Shown: positions 9,257-24,200 of the stretch, in pieces
Numbering within the stretch: the first letter of the stretch is position 1
Layout: each line of letters starts with the position of its first letter
Assembly (NCBI GenBank): GCA_026874595.1
Contig: CM049316.1
Coordinates: 73,749,176 to 73,813,175, forward strand
Direction: 5' to 3'
Length of the DNA stretch: 64,000 nt
DNA from: Sipunculus nudus
Lineage: Eukaryota; Annelida; Sipuncula; Golfingiida; Sipunculidae
Notes under the pieces: generated by a model
What the model was told of the DNA's origin: nothing
Seen by the model: only the letters and a program-made list of their open reading frames with translations
Databases searched by the model: none
Translations under genes and position numbers: made by a program

Positions 9257-12200
9257 GTTCATGAATATTCAAATTTACAAACAATATGGCACACCAGTGA
9301 TCTTAATATTGAAAAATAAATATTAATCAGCTGATTTACTAACAGAACTTTTCTAGAAATACACAATCCTTTTAAGTTATGTAGAAAGTGCATCACTGTG
9401 TGTAAAATATAATATTCATGAGTCAAGTATGTGAAAATTCAGGAAATCCCCTGCTTCAAGGAATATTTAGGAATTATCATTTCAGGAATATGCAGGAAAT
9501 CTTATCACATTCATTCTTATTCTTGCATATATAACACTTGAAACTAGTTGTACCCCCTTAATTTTTGAAAATTTCTCTTTAAGTCCTGTCTCATGTCTGA
9601 TGACTCGTTGCCAGTCTGATATACAACCTTAACAAGGTATTGGTGTGTCATCAGTGGAGTTTACTGTCCTAGTTGTGTTGAGGATTTTAGTATCACATAA
9701 CATGAGCAGGGCATTTTAAAATTTCTAAATTTACTGTCAGTTAATTTCTCAAATATCCTGGAGGTAACACATCCTGATTAATCACAGGATTCACAGCTCT
9801 ACAATGATATAAAACATTCCAGTATTCTGTCCCTCGCTAATGGCATCTTGGGTAAAACAGACAAAAAGGAGTCATTCCAAAAAGAGAAGTTAAATTTTTA
9901 AAGTTTGATGACTTTATTTATGACTGGAATTTTGTAAACTATTGATTCAGCTGTGGCATATAAGTAAGTCATGTAAGTAAGGGTGTAACAGCCCATTGAG
10001 TGTACAAGTTATTTTCAACAGCAGTGTCACATATATATGTGTGAAAAATTTTTGTCAGGTGCTCATTTATTTACTTTTTATATTTGAGATTTTTTGACTG
10101 CAGCAAAAATTAAGATGTGCCTCAACTTAATTTTATCTCTTTTGTTTAGTTACAGAACACAGTTCTCCTGGGAGTGGGGAGCCCCCAGCTAAGAGACACT
10201 GTCCTGACGGTGATGCTAATGTCAACACAGACCAGTCTGTAAAGGTGAGGATAGTATGGTATAACATTTAATGTTTACAGATCTTTCAGCAACTCCTTTA
10301 ATACCTGTATTTTCATATGAAAAAAATTGTCTCCTATATTTTCAAGCATTAAGGTCTTAATCTTCTATATTTTCATAATTTCATTTATTTTTATCACTGC
10401 ACAATCATGTTTCCATTTATATTGTTTTTATTGAATACTTATTGTTAGATAGACCTACTATTATTGAAAACATTTACTGTCTTTTACCAAATATAATCTG
10501 CTAGCATAGATAATCTGCACCCCCATGTAGAGCCACAATCGTGAGGGAAAACCAATAACCCTGTGTATAATTCCCACCCTGTTCCTGACAAAAAACTGGA
10601 TGATGTATATTGTGTTGCCGATAGTCATTGGAAATTTTACTGGTTCCGTGGCCGGGAACTTTTGAGATTGACAGTTGGGCCAACTTTCCAAATCTTTCTT
10701 GGATCTAGAAGAGTATCATATTGTTACAATTGCAAACAGTCCTCTAGTTGTTAAGTGTTAAGAAAGGTGCTCAATCAGGCTTGAATGAATTGTTTGATGT
10801 AAGATATAGCCTAAAACTGGCATGGTGCACTAAGTACACCTGTGAGCTCCAGGGTTAGGTTTTAGGCTGCCCAAAACCTGTTTTCGGCAGGGCAGAGCCT
10901 AAAACCTGCCTTTAACTGCCTAAAATAGGTTATAACCTGCCTAAAACTGCCTTAAACTGCCTAAAACTGAGCTCACCTGCACCTATGGCAAGGTATTTGT
11001 ATTGCATACATATATATTCTGTGTAAAATTTTTGTTGTACAAAGATATCAGCCAAACATGATTGCAGATATGCAAGATAGACTTAAATTTTAACCTTATA
11101 ATTTAATGCTAATATGTCCACTTGTTTAGTCAAGGAGTTAAAATATTTATTTAATCTATTTACTTTCTTGCACAGTTTCTAATGATGGGTTGAAAGGCTA
11201 GTTCATCTGAATTTGGTTCAAGTCATGCATGACTTGTCAATCTAAAATGTCAATCTAAAGTTCAATCAATTGACACTCTGGGTGGAGCTTAATTTTGGTA
11301 GTATTTACTCTGTTGCAGCATTGCTTTTCAGTCTGATGAAAATTTTGGCGCAATTTATTTAAAATTCAGAAAGAAATGTCAGAATCGGTTAATTATATCT
11401 GATAAAACAAAGTGAGAGTTAGGTCACAGCTACACACTATGAAGTTGACAGGTTTATTTGTTTTAATTCAACCATAACTGGCACCATGTTTCAATACAGT
11501 TATTTATAGACGTCCGTTGTATGTTAATCGAGACAGGAACATGACCAATCTGCAAATTTATTTATCATTAGAAAGGACATTTATACTGACGTTTATCTTT
11601 GCAGCAAATTCTGTTCAACATAAACAAGGCTATATGCTTGAGGCTGGATGCAATAGAAAACAAAATAGAACAAGTGTGTGCCAGAACTAAGGTGTTAGAG
11701 GAGCGTATGAATACGGTAGCTCACCAGGTTCGAGCCCAAACCAACGTTATCGTTACACCTTCAGACAAGAAAAGGTCAGTTGTATGAACTGAAATATTGC
11801 ATTTATCTAAAATCTTGATTTTCCGGTTTTTACAGAGACTTTATTTATGAAAATGTGCAACTGTTATATGCCCATCCAGCCACTGGGGTTATTTTTATAA
11901 AAACACACATTTTGCCACACACTTATTGACAATATTTGTACCAATTAATTTATTATGATTTATTATTGTCAGAGCCGTCAATAGTAATTTATTCTCATCA
12001 TGTTCATCTCTTGTATCTTTTGACATCAGGTACTTGTGTCAGCCAAAGCTTACTGAATATATCAGTAACCCTTGTTTCTTCTTTTTTAAATAAACTTTGA
12101 TCAGATATGAATAAAAATATGAAACCCAGAATATCATAGAATTCTTTTATATTTTTACTTGGAGCTAGGTTTTGTATGGTTTGATATGGAAAATTAAATA

Positions 12201-15200
12201 GAAAAAATTGTGCTGATATATTAATTAAAACATAATTAAAATATTTCTTTATTGATTATAGACCTGACGGGGACCAGAAGCCTAAGATCAGTCCGTTTGT
12301 GGTGGGGCTGCCAACAGAGCGCTCAGATGGTGAGGGCAATCTTGTGTCCTCTGAGGGTAGGGTTATCAATGACCTAGATGTGATTATATAAGGACTAACC
12401 AACACTGTATTTGGATTAAAGGGCTCACATTGATACATGCACTACCCATATAATACTCACTGGCAGTTAATGGTGTATCAAGAACTTATTGAAAATTTTC
12501 ACAGAAGCACCATATTGTGGACCAGTTATCTCACTGTCTTCAGATGCCATATTGTTAAATATACTGCCTCAGCTGTTCAATTTTATGTCGTCTTGTGGAG
12601 ATTTCTGCAGGGGCAATGAAAACTAAACTTGTTATTTCCATATAATAAAAAAATTCAGTGCTTCTTTGGTATAACTTCTTCACTGAATAATCCCCTTCTG
12701 TTGGTTTCAGTATGGGGCAGTTAAATGAGGCACTGGTAAACTCTGTTCTTACAAATGATATTTTATGATGCATTTTGGAGGTCACATTTGATCTGGTGAT
12801 CAGTTATCATAATATTATAGATACATGCAGATCTGGCAATATTATACAGTATTGTCCCCCCCTTATTTAACTTCCCACACTATCCCCAAGATAATCCCTC
12901 AACATCAAACTATATGGAGTAATAGGGTTAGGGTACTAATTGAGGTTAACATATGTCTGGTTTCATACTATTGCACTAAGCTTCACTTTGATACATATTA
13001 TATTGTAATGAGTATTTTCACTTGAATGATAAAATTTCATCAGGTTTAATTTGAATACAGTGAGAATCATTTAATGAATTGGGAAAGATTATAATAAAAA
13101 AATACAATAAAACAATAACTTTGATCCTTAGTTTTGTGGTTTTATCATGAAAATCTAACCCTAAGAACACAAGGACATGCCTATAGGTTAGCATGAAATA
13201 ATCTGTGATACAGGAATCAAGAATGAACTCTACCTATTAAGAACATTGCTGTAGAATTGTTGATGATACTTATGATTTATGTCTGTATGTGGGGTTGATT
13301 TTATGATGTTTGTTTTCAACAGGTTCACAGAATGGTGGTGTACATAATTTGGGACCAAACATCACTCTTATTACACTCAACAATGAAGGTAAGACTTTGA
13401 AGACAGGTACAAGTATGGGCCTGAGGGGTTCCCTATTGGCTATTATTTTAAATGAGTAAAGGATAGGGCTCAGTCTTTAGTATGGCATGCACTGACAATT
13501 GTGCTGAAGTTCCACATCGCTTCAGGTAACCAGTTCCTTTATTCATTAGTGGAAGGGAATTCCAGACCCCTTTGTTATAAAGGTATGATCTGATCTTGAA
13601 TACCTTGTCTTCAGTTCAAAATAACAAGAAGATAATTCTTTTAAAAAAATTTAAGTTAAATCTGTTAGCTGCATATGTGTGTCTCCTTACCTGGATGATA
13701 CCATTGTATTTTGGAGTGTTTAACCTATTTAAACTAGACCACCTATACTTGTTGCCCAATGTTGGTTTATATCAATGTATGAAACTGGTAGGGTCACTCT
13801 TTTATTCACTTTGCTGATCAATTGTACTTGTAGAAGACTACCCCATGGGTTCATGGCTTGGAGATGAGACCAACCCAGAGATGAGAGTGCGAGTTCCTGT
13901 TACACCAAGTGATATGCTGCACGTCCACTCAAACTGTCGCACTCCAGAAAAGATGGCCTTAACGTTACTTGATTATTTATTTGACCGAGACACACAAGCA
14001 ACATCTAACCTCTCTGGGATGGGTAAACATGGCAAGAAACAGTTAGACCCCCTGATGATCTACGGCATACGATGTAAGTATTGATGTTCAAGACACGTTA
14101 CTGTGTTCAGTATTATAAAGCCATTAAATGGGGGTGTAAAATATATCCAATAATCAGTGTGTTTAATTGCAATTAATCGATCAAAATGTTTTCAGTTCTT
14201 TACCTATGAATCCCTTTTTTTTCACCCATACCACCCAGAAACCCTCTGCTTTGAGAATATCAAGGCTGTTTATTGAACATGTGCCCGAGATTTAGTTTCA
14301 GCCATTATAATCACACAGAATCCAAAATGGTCGCAGTCACTAAAGGCAGTTGTTATATTGTTTTTACTTGCTAAAATTAATTGACATCCATTTTGATTTA
14401 AACATTACTAAAAATTACAACTAAATTAATATTTTGATCAAGGGTTAAAGGTAAAGAATCAATAATTGATTGGCTCTGGAGGCCCCTCACAATGTGATCT
14501 TCAGCTTTTATTGATGAAATGTGAAATTTTTCTATTAAAGGTGGATTCATTTGATCTTTGTTGGTAGTTTCTGTTTGATCTTTTCTGAATATGTTTATGT
14601 GCTGTGTATCATGTCAAGTTGTGGGGGAAAAAATCTTTGTAATTTGTTTCAGATAGCTCAACAAACCTGATTGTCTTTGTTCAGGACATAATTTTATAAA
14701 GTTCACTACTGGTGAATACCATATATAACACCATGACATGCTGTGGTCATAAACTTGAGATACTTACTCGATAGTAATGTTAGATGTTTGTGTGCAAAGA
14801 GGAGTCTACAGGCAAACCGGCGAATATATAGGAAATGAGCAGATATAACCCCCATCTTTATTAAGGAATATAGAAACAAATATGCATTGTGTAGTGAGGA
14901 TGCAAATGTTATGGATGCTTGACAACCTATATATTTTGTATTCTAGGTCACTTGATTCACAAGTTTAACATCACTGAACATGACTGGCACAGGATCAAAC
15001 AAAATATTGATTCAAAATGCCGTACAGCATTCCGAAGAAAACAACGAGGGCTTCCGTTAACAGTTAAAGCATTCAGAGGGAAAGCCCCACCCACTTACAT
15101 ACAGTTGCAAGACGGGGGCGTTGGCCTGATTAACCATGACCTGGACAACAGTGATAACTCCCTGTCAGACAGTTCAGAACTGCATGTCCAGCAGGTAATT

Positions 15201-18200
15201 AAATGCCATGTTGAGTCTGCAGGTGAAGTAAATTTTCAAGATTTAAATGATTTAACTGTACAAGCTGCAAAATGATGCAAACACTGCAAGATATAAATCT
15301 CTTTGCCATTCATTTTGGGTGCCACTCTCACTGTGAACCAGTGAACATGTTGGCTCTATGTGATATCCTAAAATCGCAGAGCTCCCTTGAGTGATCTGTT
15401 TACACATCACAGACTTTTAAGGATTTTCTAATCAACCTTTTTTTGCATTGTATTCAAGGCATCTCACTTTGCTGTTGCTCCTTTACAAGTACAAGGAATA
15501 TTTTTATTTCCTCATGCCTGGAACAAGAAATTTGAACGTTGAAAAAAAATGTTTTAACTCCGCAGCTTCAAGCAGACCTTCTGGTGACCGTTCTCAGACA
15601 CCTTTCATACATTATTCGGGCAAAGTTATGAAACAAAACTGATGGTTCAAAATTATTTTAGCTTAACTCCATTTTCAAATATAAAATGTATGAAGTTGAA
15701 TTATATGTGAAACAAACATAAGTAGTTAAGCTAAGAAGCAAATTTGAGCCTTAGAAGAATATTTGATTAAATCCTCTATAAATATCATTTTAAATTATTT
15801 GAAAATGAATAATATATGTTGCAAATAAAATTTAAGAAATTTGAAATATGTGTAGCAAAGTGTCTCTTCAATATGAATGTTAATGATCAGCTGTTTCTAA
15901 AAGGTTCATTTTTATCTTGTTGTTAGGGTGAGGTTGACATGCACCCAAACATCATCCAGACACACGGAGGACCCGACATCTCACAGCTCGGCGAGATCCA
16001 GGTGCTCCATGCCACGCCCGAGCAAATCGCTCAACTACAGCAAGGCCAGCATATACAGATACTACAGGGGGATGCTAGTACTCAAATAATACAGGTAAGT
16101 ACAGATACTACAGGGGAACACTAGTACTCAAATACTACAAGTACAGATACTACAGGGGAGGCTAGTACTCAAATAATACGCTACTCAAATATTAAAAGTA
16201 AGTACATATACTACAGGGGGACTCTAGTGCTCAAATACTTCAAGTACAGATACTACAGGGGGCACTAGTACTTAAATAATACAGATAAGTACAGATACTA
16301 CAGGGGAATGCTAGTACTCAAATAATACAAGTACAGATACTACAGGGGAGGCTAGTACTCAGGTTCTACAAGTACAGATACTACAGGGGGACACTAGTAC
16401 TCAAGTTCAACAAGTAAGTAAAGATACTACAGGGGGGCGCTGGTACTCAAGTTCTACAAGTACAGATACTACAGTGGAAGCCTGTACTACCATATTTACC
16501 ACACCAGCATTCTGAATCAAAAGATCTGGAATGTTTCAAGGATTCTGTATTGTGTGCTGAAAATCTATGAATTTTAGTTGAGAGAAATGTGATGGTTGCA
16601 TCACAGGTCAGCTCTGCCTGCTGGATGTTGTTATTCATATTTTACAAAATAACAACATAAGTTGGTATTTGCTAATTAAAACTAGTTTGTTAGTGATGCC
16701 AAGGCTTAATTTCTACAAGAAAATCTTTATTCTAATAAAAATAATTTATTTCACTTTTAAATGTGTAATGTGGATATAATTATTTTTAGCTTTTCTATTT
16801 TCAGCTTACATTCTCATCTGATGTCAGTATATAATATACTTGCATTTACTTTGCAAGAGAGTAATTATACGTTATCATGAGACAGTTTACTAAAGTAACT
16901 AAAGATCACCTTTAAAGTGCTAATATAAATTTGTATCAATTACAGCTAACCAACACACCTGGTCAGCCAGTTCAGACCCTACAGCAGATTTCAGGCCACC
17001 CAGATGTCCATGTCACCGAGATCACGTCAGGTTCACCGACCACCAGTACATCAGCAGGGTTGCAGGTGATCAAAAGTGAAAATGGAGAAGGGATGGACAT
17101 CAGCTGTCACTCTGTGGTGGATGATCATCTAACTCAGGGGCAGGCCGTGAAATTAACAGCAGAGCACCGGAAATTCCAGGTAACACTCATGTAGTACTGA
17201 CACAAGTTAAGCCATCACTGGACACCCTTTTTGGTGTATTTTCCACCCTTTCCCTACAAGTCATCAAATTTCAGTCAGCTTATGTGCTAGGGTGTTAACA
17301 ATAGCCAAGATAGGATTGCTTTTAGTGGCGCCAACCAGATGTAGACCTACTTGTGACTCTATGTGACCTTAATCGCATATTAATCTAATGAATAGTCATA
17401 AACATTGGCCTAACGAGCAACCAATCAGGTTACTGTTGCAAATGTAAACTGTCAATCATCTGAAAAGCACAAATTGCATAATATGGCATAGTTCTGCCAA
17501 ACAGACCACATGAAGTCTGTACCAGTACCCATGTCGGCATGTTTTCCAGGATTTTTTTTTTTTATACAAAAGAGACAGTATAAAAAGTTCTAAGCCATAG
17601 GTTTGCAGGAGCCATTCCTCCAAGTACCGAGTGAGTAATATGTCTTACTTAGCATGTAGTTTGTATGAGACAAATAATTCAAAATATGGCAGAAAGTTCA
17701 CGATGTCTGTGATATATTCATCAAGGGAGAACAGCGATTCCAGTTGATGATGTCAGTCAGTGCGACATCATACTTCATCCACTTTTGTGACATTATTATT
17801 GTCTTGTAACCAGCTCTCGCAACCATGGGCATAAAAGACTTGTGTAGAAGTTTCTTAGGGGCTCATTATAATATTAGGTTAAAAGGGCGGAGCATAAGGG
17901 CTGTGGTAGATAGGTCAATTCTTTACAATCATTACAACTTCTAATAATGGAAACAGTGCAGGACTATACCAGCCAATGTGTACTTGCTGACTGCTGGTAT
18001 TCTGTTGTCTGATAATCCACATGTGGTCCAAGTGTCTTCTTGTTGGTAACTGTGGTCTTTTCCAGAAAATTTGTTCTGCTGAATTGGCATTATCAGATTG
18101 TTGATTTCTGTTAATTTCAATGGTGATGAAAAAAAATGTGTAAAATTAATTTTTAGCTCAGCTGACTATAAGTCATCTGAGCTATAGTCGTGGTCCATTG

Positions 18201-21200
18201 TCCGTTGTCCGTCCGTCTGTCCATCCGTCCGTCCGTCCGTCCGTCCGTAGATGTGGCACGTTTTGAAACCGTAAGACCTAGGAATCCAAAATTCAGCATA
18301 ATGTTAGATGTCCCCAAGATCTACCAAGCCGAAAACTGGGTCTTTGCGACTTCATTCCTTTGAGAAATTAAGGAAAAACCTCAATTTTTTATTAAAAACC
18401 TATTTTCACACTTTAGGACTGCTTAATATCAAAACCACTCATCTGTTTTTCCTCATATTTCCTATAAATAATCCTCTATATAATTCCTATGTACATGCCA
18501 GAAATTAGGTCTGTATTATTTAATTTAAAAAAGTTATGGGCCCAAACATAATGCATTTTGTAAATAATCAGGAAAGAAATTTTATCACTTAACACAAAAC
18601 TTGTTAAAGCTAAACACTTTTTTCCAGTAATATTACTTTTATTAATCAAAATTAAATTGTATACCCAAAATTAGATCAAAATCTTTTAAATTTTTAAAAA
18701 TATTAGCAAAAATAAAAAATTGGTACCTTAAATTTTGCCCAACTTTGACCATGGCACGTTTTTTTGCTGTAAATGCTGTGGATTTAATTTTCACAGCATG
18801 TTTTTGTTAGCATTTCAACTGTTAACACCAAAAATTTAAAACTAGTTGATAAAAACCTGTAGATTTTATTCAAGTTTTCAAGCACCATGTCACATATTGC
18901 TAGTGTTATGCAGTTTGCTAGAGCTCAGCTCCCGAGCTTCAGCTCTAAGTTCCTTAAATTTGGCATACAGTTAGATTTCTCCAAAATCCCCTACCATGCC
19001 AAGAATTTGGTCACTAGGACTTAATTCCTTCGAGATATCAATGAAAAACTTCATTTTTCCATTAAAAACCCAATGTTACACTTTAAGACTGCCTAATATC
19101 AAAACCACTGATCTGACTTTGATCATATATAATATACATATTTTTCTATACATTCACTATGCACATGCCAGAAATGATGTCAGTATTGTGTATTTTTTTT
19201 AAGTTATGGGCCCAAACATAATGCACTTTGTAAAAAATCAAGAAATATATTTACTCCCTTAACAAGGGCATTGCTGAAGCTAGAGATTTTTTTTGTCAGG
19301 GATGTAACATTATTTAATCAAGATTCAATTGAATACCCAAAATTAGTTCTGAATTTTTCAAATTTTATAAGTTATTAGTATAAATATAAAATTAGTACCT
19401 TAAATTTTGCCCAACTGTGACCATGGCACGTTTGTTTCCCGTGAGCACTGTTGATATAATTTTCATATCATGCACACATAAGGATTTCAGCTTTTTAGTT
19501 TAGAAAGCTGAAAGAAATTTGCCAAATATTGTAGCTTTTATTAATGTTTTTTATGAGACCCTGTCAGACTTTGGCTCTCTCCAGCCCCTCTTGAGTCACC
19601 TGTATGTTGACCTTGTTGACCTTTCATCAAATTATGCACGCTTGAGGGGAGAATCCAGGCAGCTTATGGCCAGCCACAGTTGATCCAGGTGTTCAACCCA
19701 ACTCATCTAGTAGTTTTAACCAACAACATAACAATAAACAATAAATTAATAAATTTTTATTGGTTTTTAATAACAAATTAAAGAAAAATAGAAAAGGAAT
19801 TTGTTAGTTTATAATAACAGGAAATTAACTTGCAGTTACTGATGATATAAGAATCTTGTATCGATGGGTAGAATGTCACATATTCCAAATAACACCATGC
19901 AGTCACCTATGGCATTTTTCAGTTCATTTTAATGATAAAGAAGTAAATCATATTATTCATTACTAATCATTAAGGATTATATGAAGGAAATTAATGATAG
20001 ACAAAGATGCAGTTGATAATATTAATCTAGATTCCTACTGTGTCTAGTGTGTACATTGATGTGAAATTAGTCCAAAATGAATTTTTTTTTAATATAAATA
20101 AAAGAAATAAAACCAGGTACTTATGATCATTATTTAAATGTGTGAAATTTGTATATTCTGGATTCTCAACATCATTGTTTGGTGAAAACTGAATAAATAC
20201 CAGACATAGTGCGAATACTTTGTAATTGTATCCACCAAAACAGAGTTTTGCGGATACTATGTTTTCAGCTGCAGGCCGCCGCCGCCGCGTAGGTGTCCGG
20301 AGAACTCCTCCGTAACTGCTGGGCGGAATTTTACGAAACCCGGGATTATGTTCGGGTCACATGTGAACTGCTGCGCCCCGATTTTTTTATTACCTCTGAC
20401 CTTTCCTGTGTGCTTTGCGTCCGTTTGTGCGTCTGTTTCCACACATAAACCCACATATCTCGGGAACCGTTTGACCGATCAGGAAATTTTTTTTACACAA
20501 ATGTAGCCCTTGAAGAGCTTTATAACATACACAAAAAATGGTGGCGCCACCTGCAACCATGTTTGCACAGTGTCCATCTGTTCGTCTGCCTTGGGTTAAA
20601 ATCACTCATATCTCTGCAGTGACTAGACTAATTCACCTGAAATTCGGCATGCGTACACATCCTGGAGAGCTTTTCTGATTTTATGACAGGTGGCGCCACC
20701 TACATTCACGTTTACGCTGCAGACATCCAAGCTCATATCTCGGGAACCGTTTGACCGATCAGGAAAATTTTTTTGCACAAATGTAGCCCTTGAAGAGCTT
20801 TATAACATACACAAAAAATGGTGGCGCCACCTGCAACCATGTTTGCACAGTGTCCATCTGTTCGTCTGCCTTTGGTTAAAATCACTCATATCTCTGCAGT
20901 GACTTGACTAATTCACCTGAAATTCGGCATGCGTACACATCCTGGATAGCTTTTCTGATTTTATGACAGGTGGCGCCACCTACATTCACGTTTACGCTGC
21001 AGACATCCAAGCTCATATCTCGGTAACCGTTTGACCGATCAGGAAAATTTTTTTGCATAAATGTAGCCCTTGGAGAGCTTTATAACATACACAAAAAATG
21101 GTGGCAACACCTGCAACCATGTTTGCACAGTGTCCATCTGTTCGTCTGCCTTTGGTTAAAATCACTCATATCTCTGCAGTGACTTGACTAATTCACCTGA

Positions 21201-24200
21201 AATTCGGCATGCGTACACATCCTGGATAGCTTTTCTGATTTTATGACAGGTGGCGCCACCTACATTCACGTTTACGCTGCAGACATCCAAGCTCATATCT
21301 CGGTAACCGTTTGACCGATCAGGAAAATTTTTTTGCATAAATGTAGCCCTTGGAGAGCTTTATAACATACACAAAAAATGGTGGCAACACCTGCAACCAT
21401 GTTTGCACAGTGTCCATCTGTTCGTCTGCCTTGGGTTAAAATCACTCATATCTCTGCAGTGACTTGACTAATTCACCTGAAATTTGGCATGCGTACACAT
21501 CCTGGATAGCTTTTCTGATTTTATGACAGGTGGCGCCACCTACATTCACGTTTACGCTGCAGACATCCAAGCTCATATCTCGGGAACCGTTTGACCGATA
21601 AGGACAATTTTTTTGCACAAATATTACCCTTGGAGAGCTTTATAACATACACAAAAAGTGGTGGCGCCACCTGCAACCATGTTTGCACAGTGTCCATCTG
21701 TTCGTCTGCCTTTGGTTAAAATCACTCATATCTCTGCAGTGACCTGACTAATTCACCTGAAATTCGGCATGCGTATACATCCTGGATAGCTTTCCTGATT
21801 TTATGACAGGTGGCGCCACCTACATTCACGTTTACGCTGCAGACATCCAAGCTCATATCTCGGGAACCTTTTGAACGATTGGGCCAAAATTTTGCATGTG
21901 TATAGATCTTACATAGCTCTTCATCATACGCAAAACTGGTGGCGCAACCTGCAACCATTTTTGCTCAGCGTCCATATGTTCGTCTGCCACGGGCTAAAAT
22001 CACTCATATACATATAGTGGTTTGACTTATCTGCCTTAAATTTTGCATATGTATACAACTTGGAAGGCTTTCTGGATTTTGTGGTATGGGTATAGCAATA
22101 GAGACGCCACCCAGGCTAAATTAGCATGCATTGTGCAAGTTAATAGCTGGAACTGGTTGTAAAATATTGATGGAGAAAATTTTGTACTTCACACCTGGTT
22201 ATGGAAACTTGTTAGCAGCACAATATTCAGTTTATTGCTGTCAGCTACTTTTATGTCCAATCTTTCTTATATCTCTGGTTTGATTACAGTTTTATATTTT
22301 GGTTAAATTGCAGCTAACCAGCACCTCTGGTCAGCCAGTGCAGACCCTCCAGATGTCAGGCCACCCAGACGTCCATGTCACCGAGATCACATCTTGTACA
22401 CCAGCCACCAGCACACCAGCAGGGATGCGGGTGCTGAAGAACGAAAACGGAGGACTGGACATCAGCTGTCACTCGGTGGTGACCGTGGATGACAATCTTA
22501 ATCAGGGGCAGACTGTGAAATTAGCAGCGGAACACCGGAAATTCCAGGTAACACTCATGAAGTACTGCCAGAAGTTCAACCAACCCTGGACACCCTGTCT
22601 GTCAAACCCTTCTTAGGTGGTCTTGTTTTACAGAAGGCATTATTACACAGGTAGCCTTATGACACAGGTGACCTTATAACACAGGTAGCCTTATTACACA
22701 GGTTGCTTTATTACACAGGTGGCCGTATTACACAGGTAGTCTTAAAGATAGGTTCCACTGTATTAATTTTCTAACAAAGCTTTAAATAATGTCTTGTTAA
22801 ATTTTATGTTGTATTTTAATTCATGTTGGTTTTTGACTTGTCTGAAATAACACTCCATAAGACTTACAGTTAGTTACCTGGTGCCAGAACTGGCAAAATC
22901 GAATTGTCAATTAATGTATTTGTTTAAAACTTCCCTATAAGTGTCTGAATTTTCTTTAAATTTGGTTCAATGGTGTTTCCCATAGGAAAATATTCATTGG
23001 ATTGGATCGCTGTAGCTTGAGCCACCTGTGTTGACTCAACTTTCTGTAAACCAATGTGATTTGTACATCAGTTTTCTTCAATAGTGGCATAAGAGAATCT
23101 GAGGAAATTATATATACTTAATTATGTTGGCCATGTGCACTGCAACCCAAATTTGATGGTGCTATCTACATCTTGGTAATTATATTTGTATTTTTGTATG
23201 TTTTTCCCTTTGAAATTTTTTTTCATTGTGGTCTGTAATGTGGTTATTTTATAAATAACAATAACTAATAATAGAAATGCTATGCAAATCGATTGAACTA
23301 GTTCTTCACAATCATTGTTGACACATTTTAAATTAATTCAGTTCTCATTTTCCAACCAAAAAAAACTTACTGACGACAGTTCTACTATTGTCTGATAATC
23401 AACTTATATGGTCGTATTTCCTTCTTGCTGCTAGCTGTGAGCTTTTATAGAATATCTGTTTTGCTAAATTGGACCAATCAGTTATAATTTCTGTTAACTG
23501 CAATTCCTGAAAAAAAAATGTATGAAGTTAATAGTCTTGACTGACTGCCTGGAGATGCCAATTACAGCTCCCTAACTGGTGCATTGGCAGTGCACCACCC
23601 ATCCTATTGAGTCCTAAGCTGTTGTACATTTATTAGCATTGATGATGCCACGCAGGCCAAATGGATTTAGAATGTGCAAGTAAGCACATGTGAGTTTGCC
23701 GATGCCAAAATTGTCATTTTGTTATTGTTTGTTCATGGGGCCAAACAAACACAAAAGTTTGAGTGATATATATTTATTAATATAATTTTGTATAAATTAC
23801 AGCTAACTAACTCGCATGGTCAGCCAGTTCAAAGCCTCCAGCAGATTTCAGGCCACCCAGATGTCCATGTCACCGAGATCACGTCGTGCTCACCCACCAC
23901 GAGCACTCCTGCAGGGATACAGGTAATTATGAATGCAAACAGAGGACCACCTGACTTCCAAAATCAGGGGCATTATTCTGGACCAAACAGTGATTGGTGA
24001 TACATGATTAGTTACATGACAAGCTTAATTCATGTGACAGGTTAAGTCTTCTAAATGTTGGATTTTGAATTAAGTTCTAGTTGAGTGTCCCATTTGGGTT
24101 TTATTAGCTCAGCTGACTTTCAGTCATGTTGGGCTATAGCGATGGGTCTTTGTTCGCATCCTTCCTTCTGTCCGTCAGGCTGGCCATCCGTCCGTTAGCA

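Larger units (their letters stand above)
9257..16945 (+). other. BANP: Introns 1-8 of BANP (between the listed exons)
   Basis: Introns at 9257-10149, 10245-11604, 11775-12261, 12357-13322, 13389-13833, 14074-14946, 15195-15926 and 16095-16945. They are AT-rich and no other gene was seen in them. About 10848-10977 is a low-complexity patch of CTGCCTAAAAC-type words with inverted GAGCTC ends. 15280-15900 holds a few short open frames without recognisable homology. Confidence 0.6.

Noticed and set aside
12357-12390. Read-through of BANP exon 4 to a stop as an alternative end
   Set aside because: The frame does continue (VINDLDVII then stop), but exon 5 joins perfectly in phase and matches vertebrate BANP, so splicing at 12356 is preferred.
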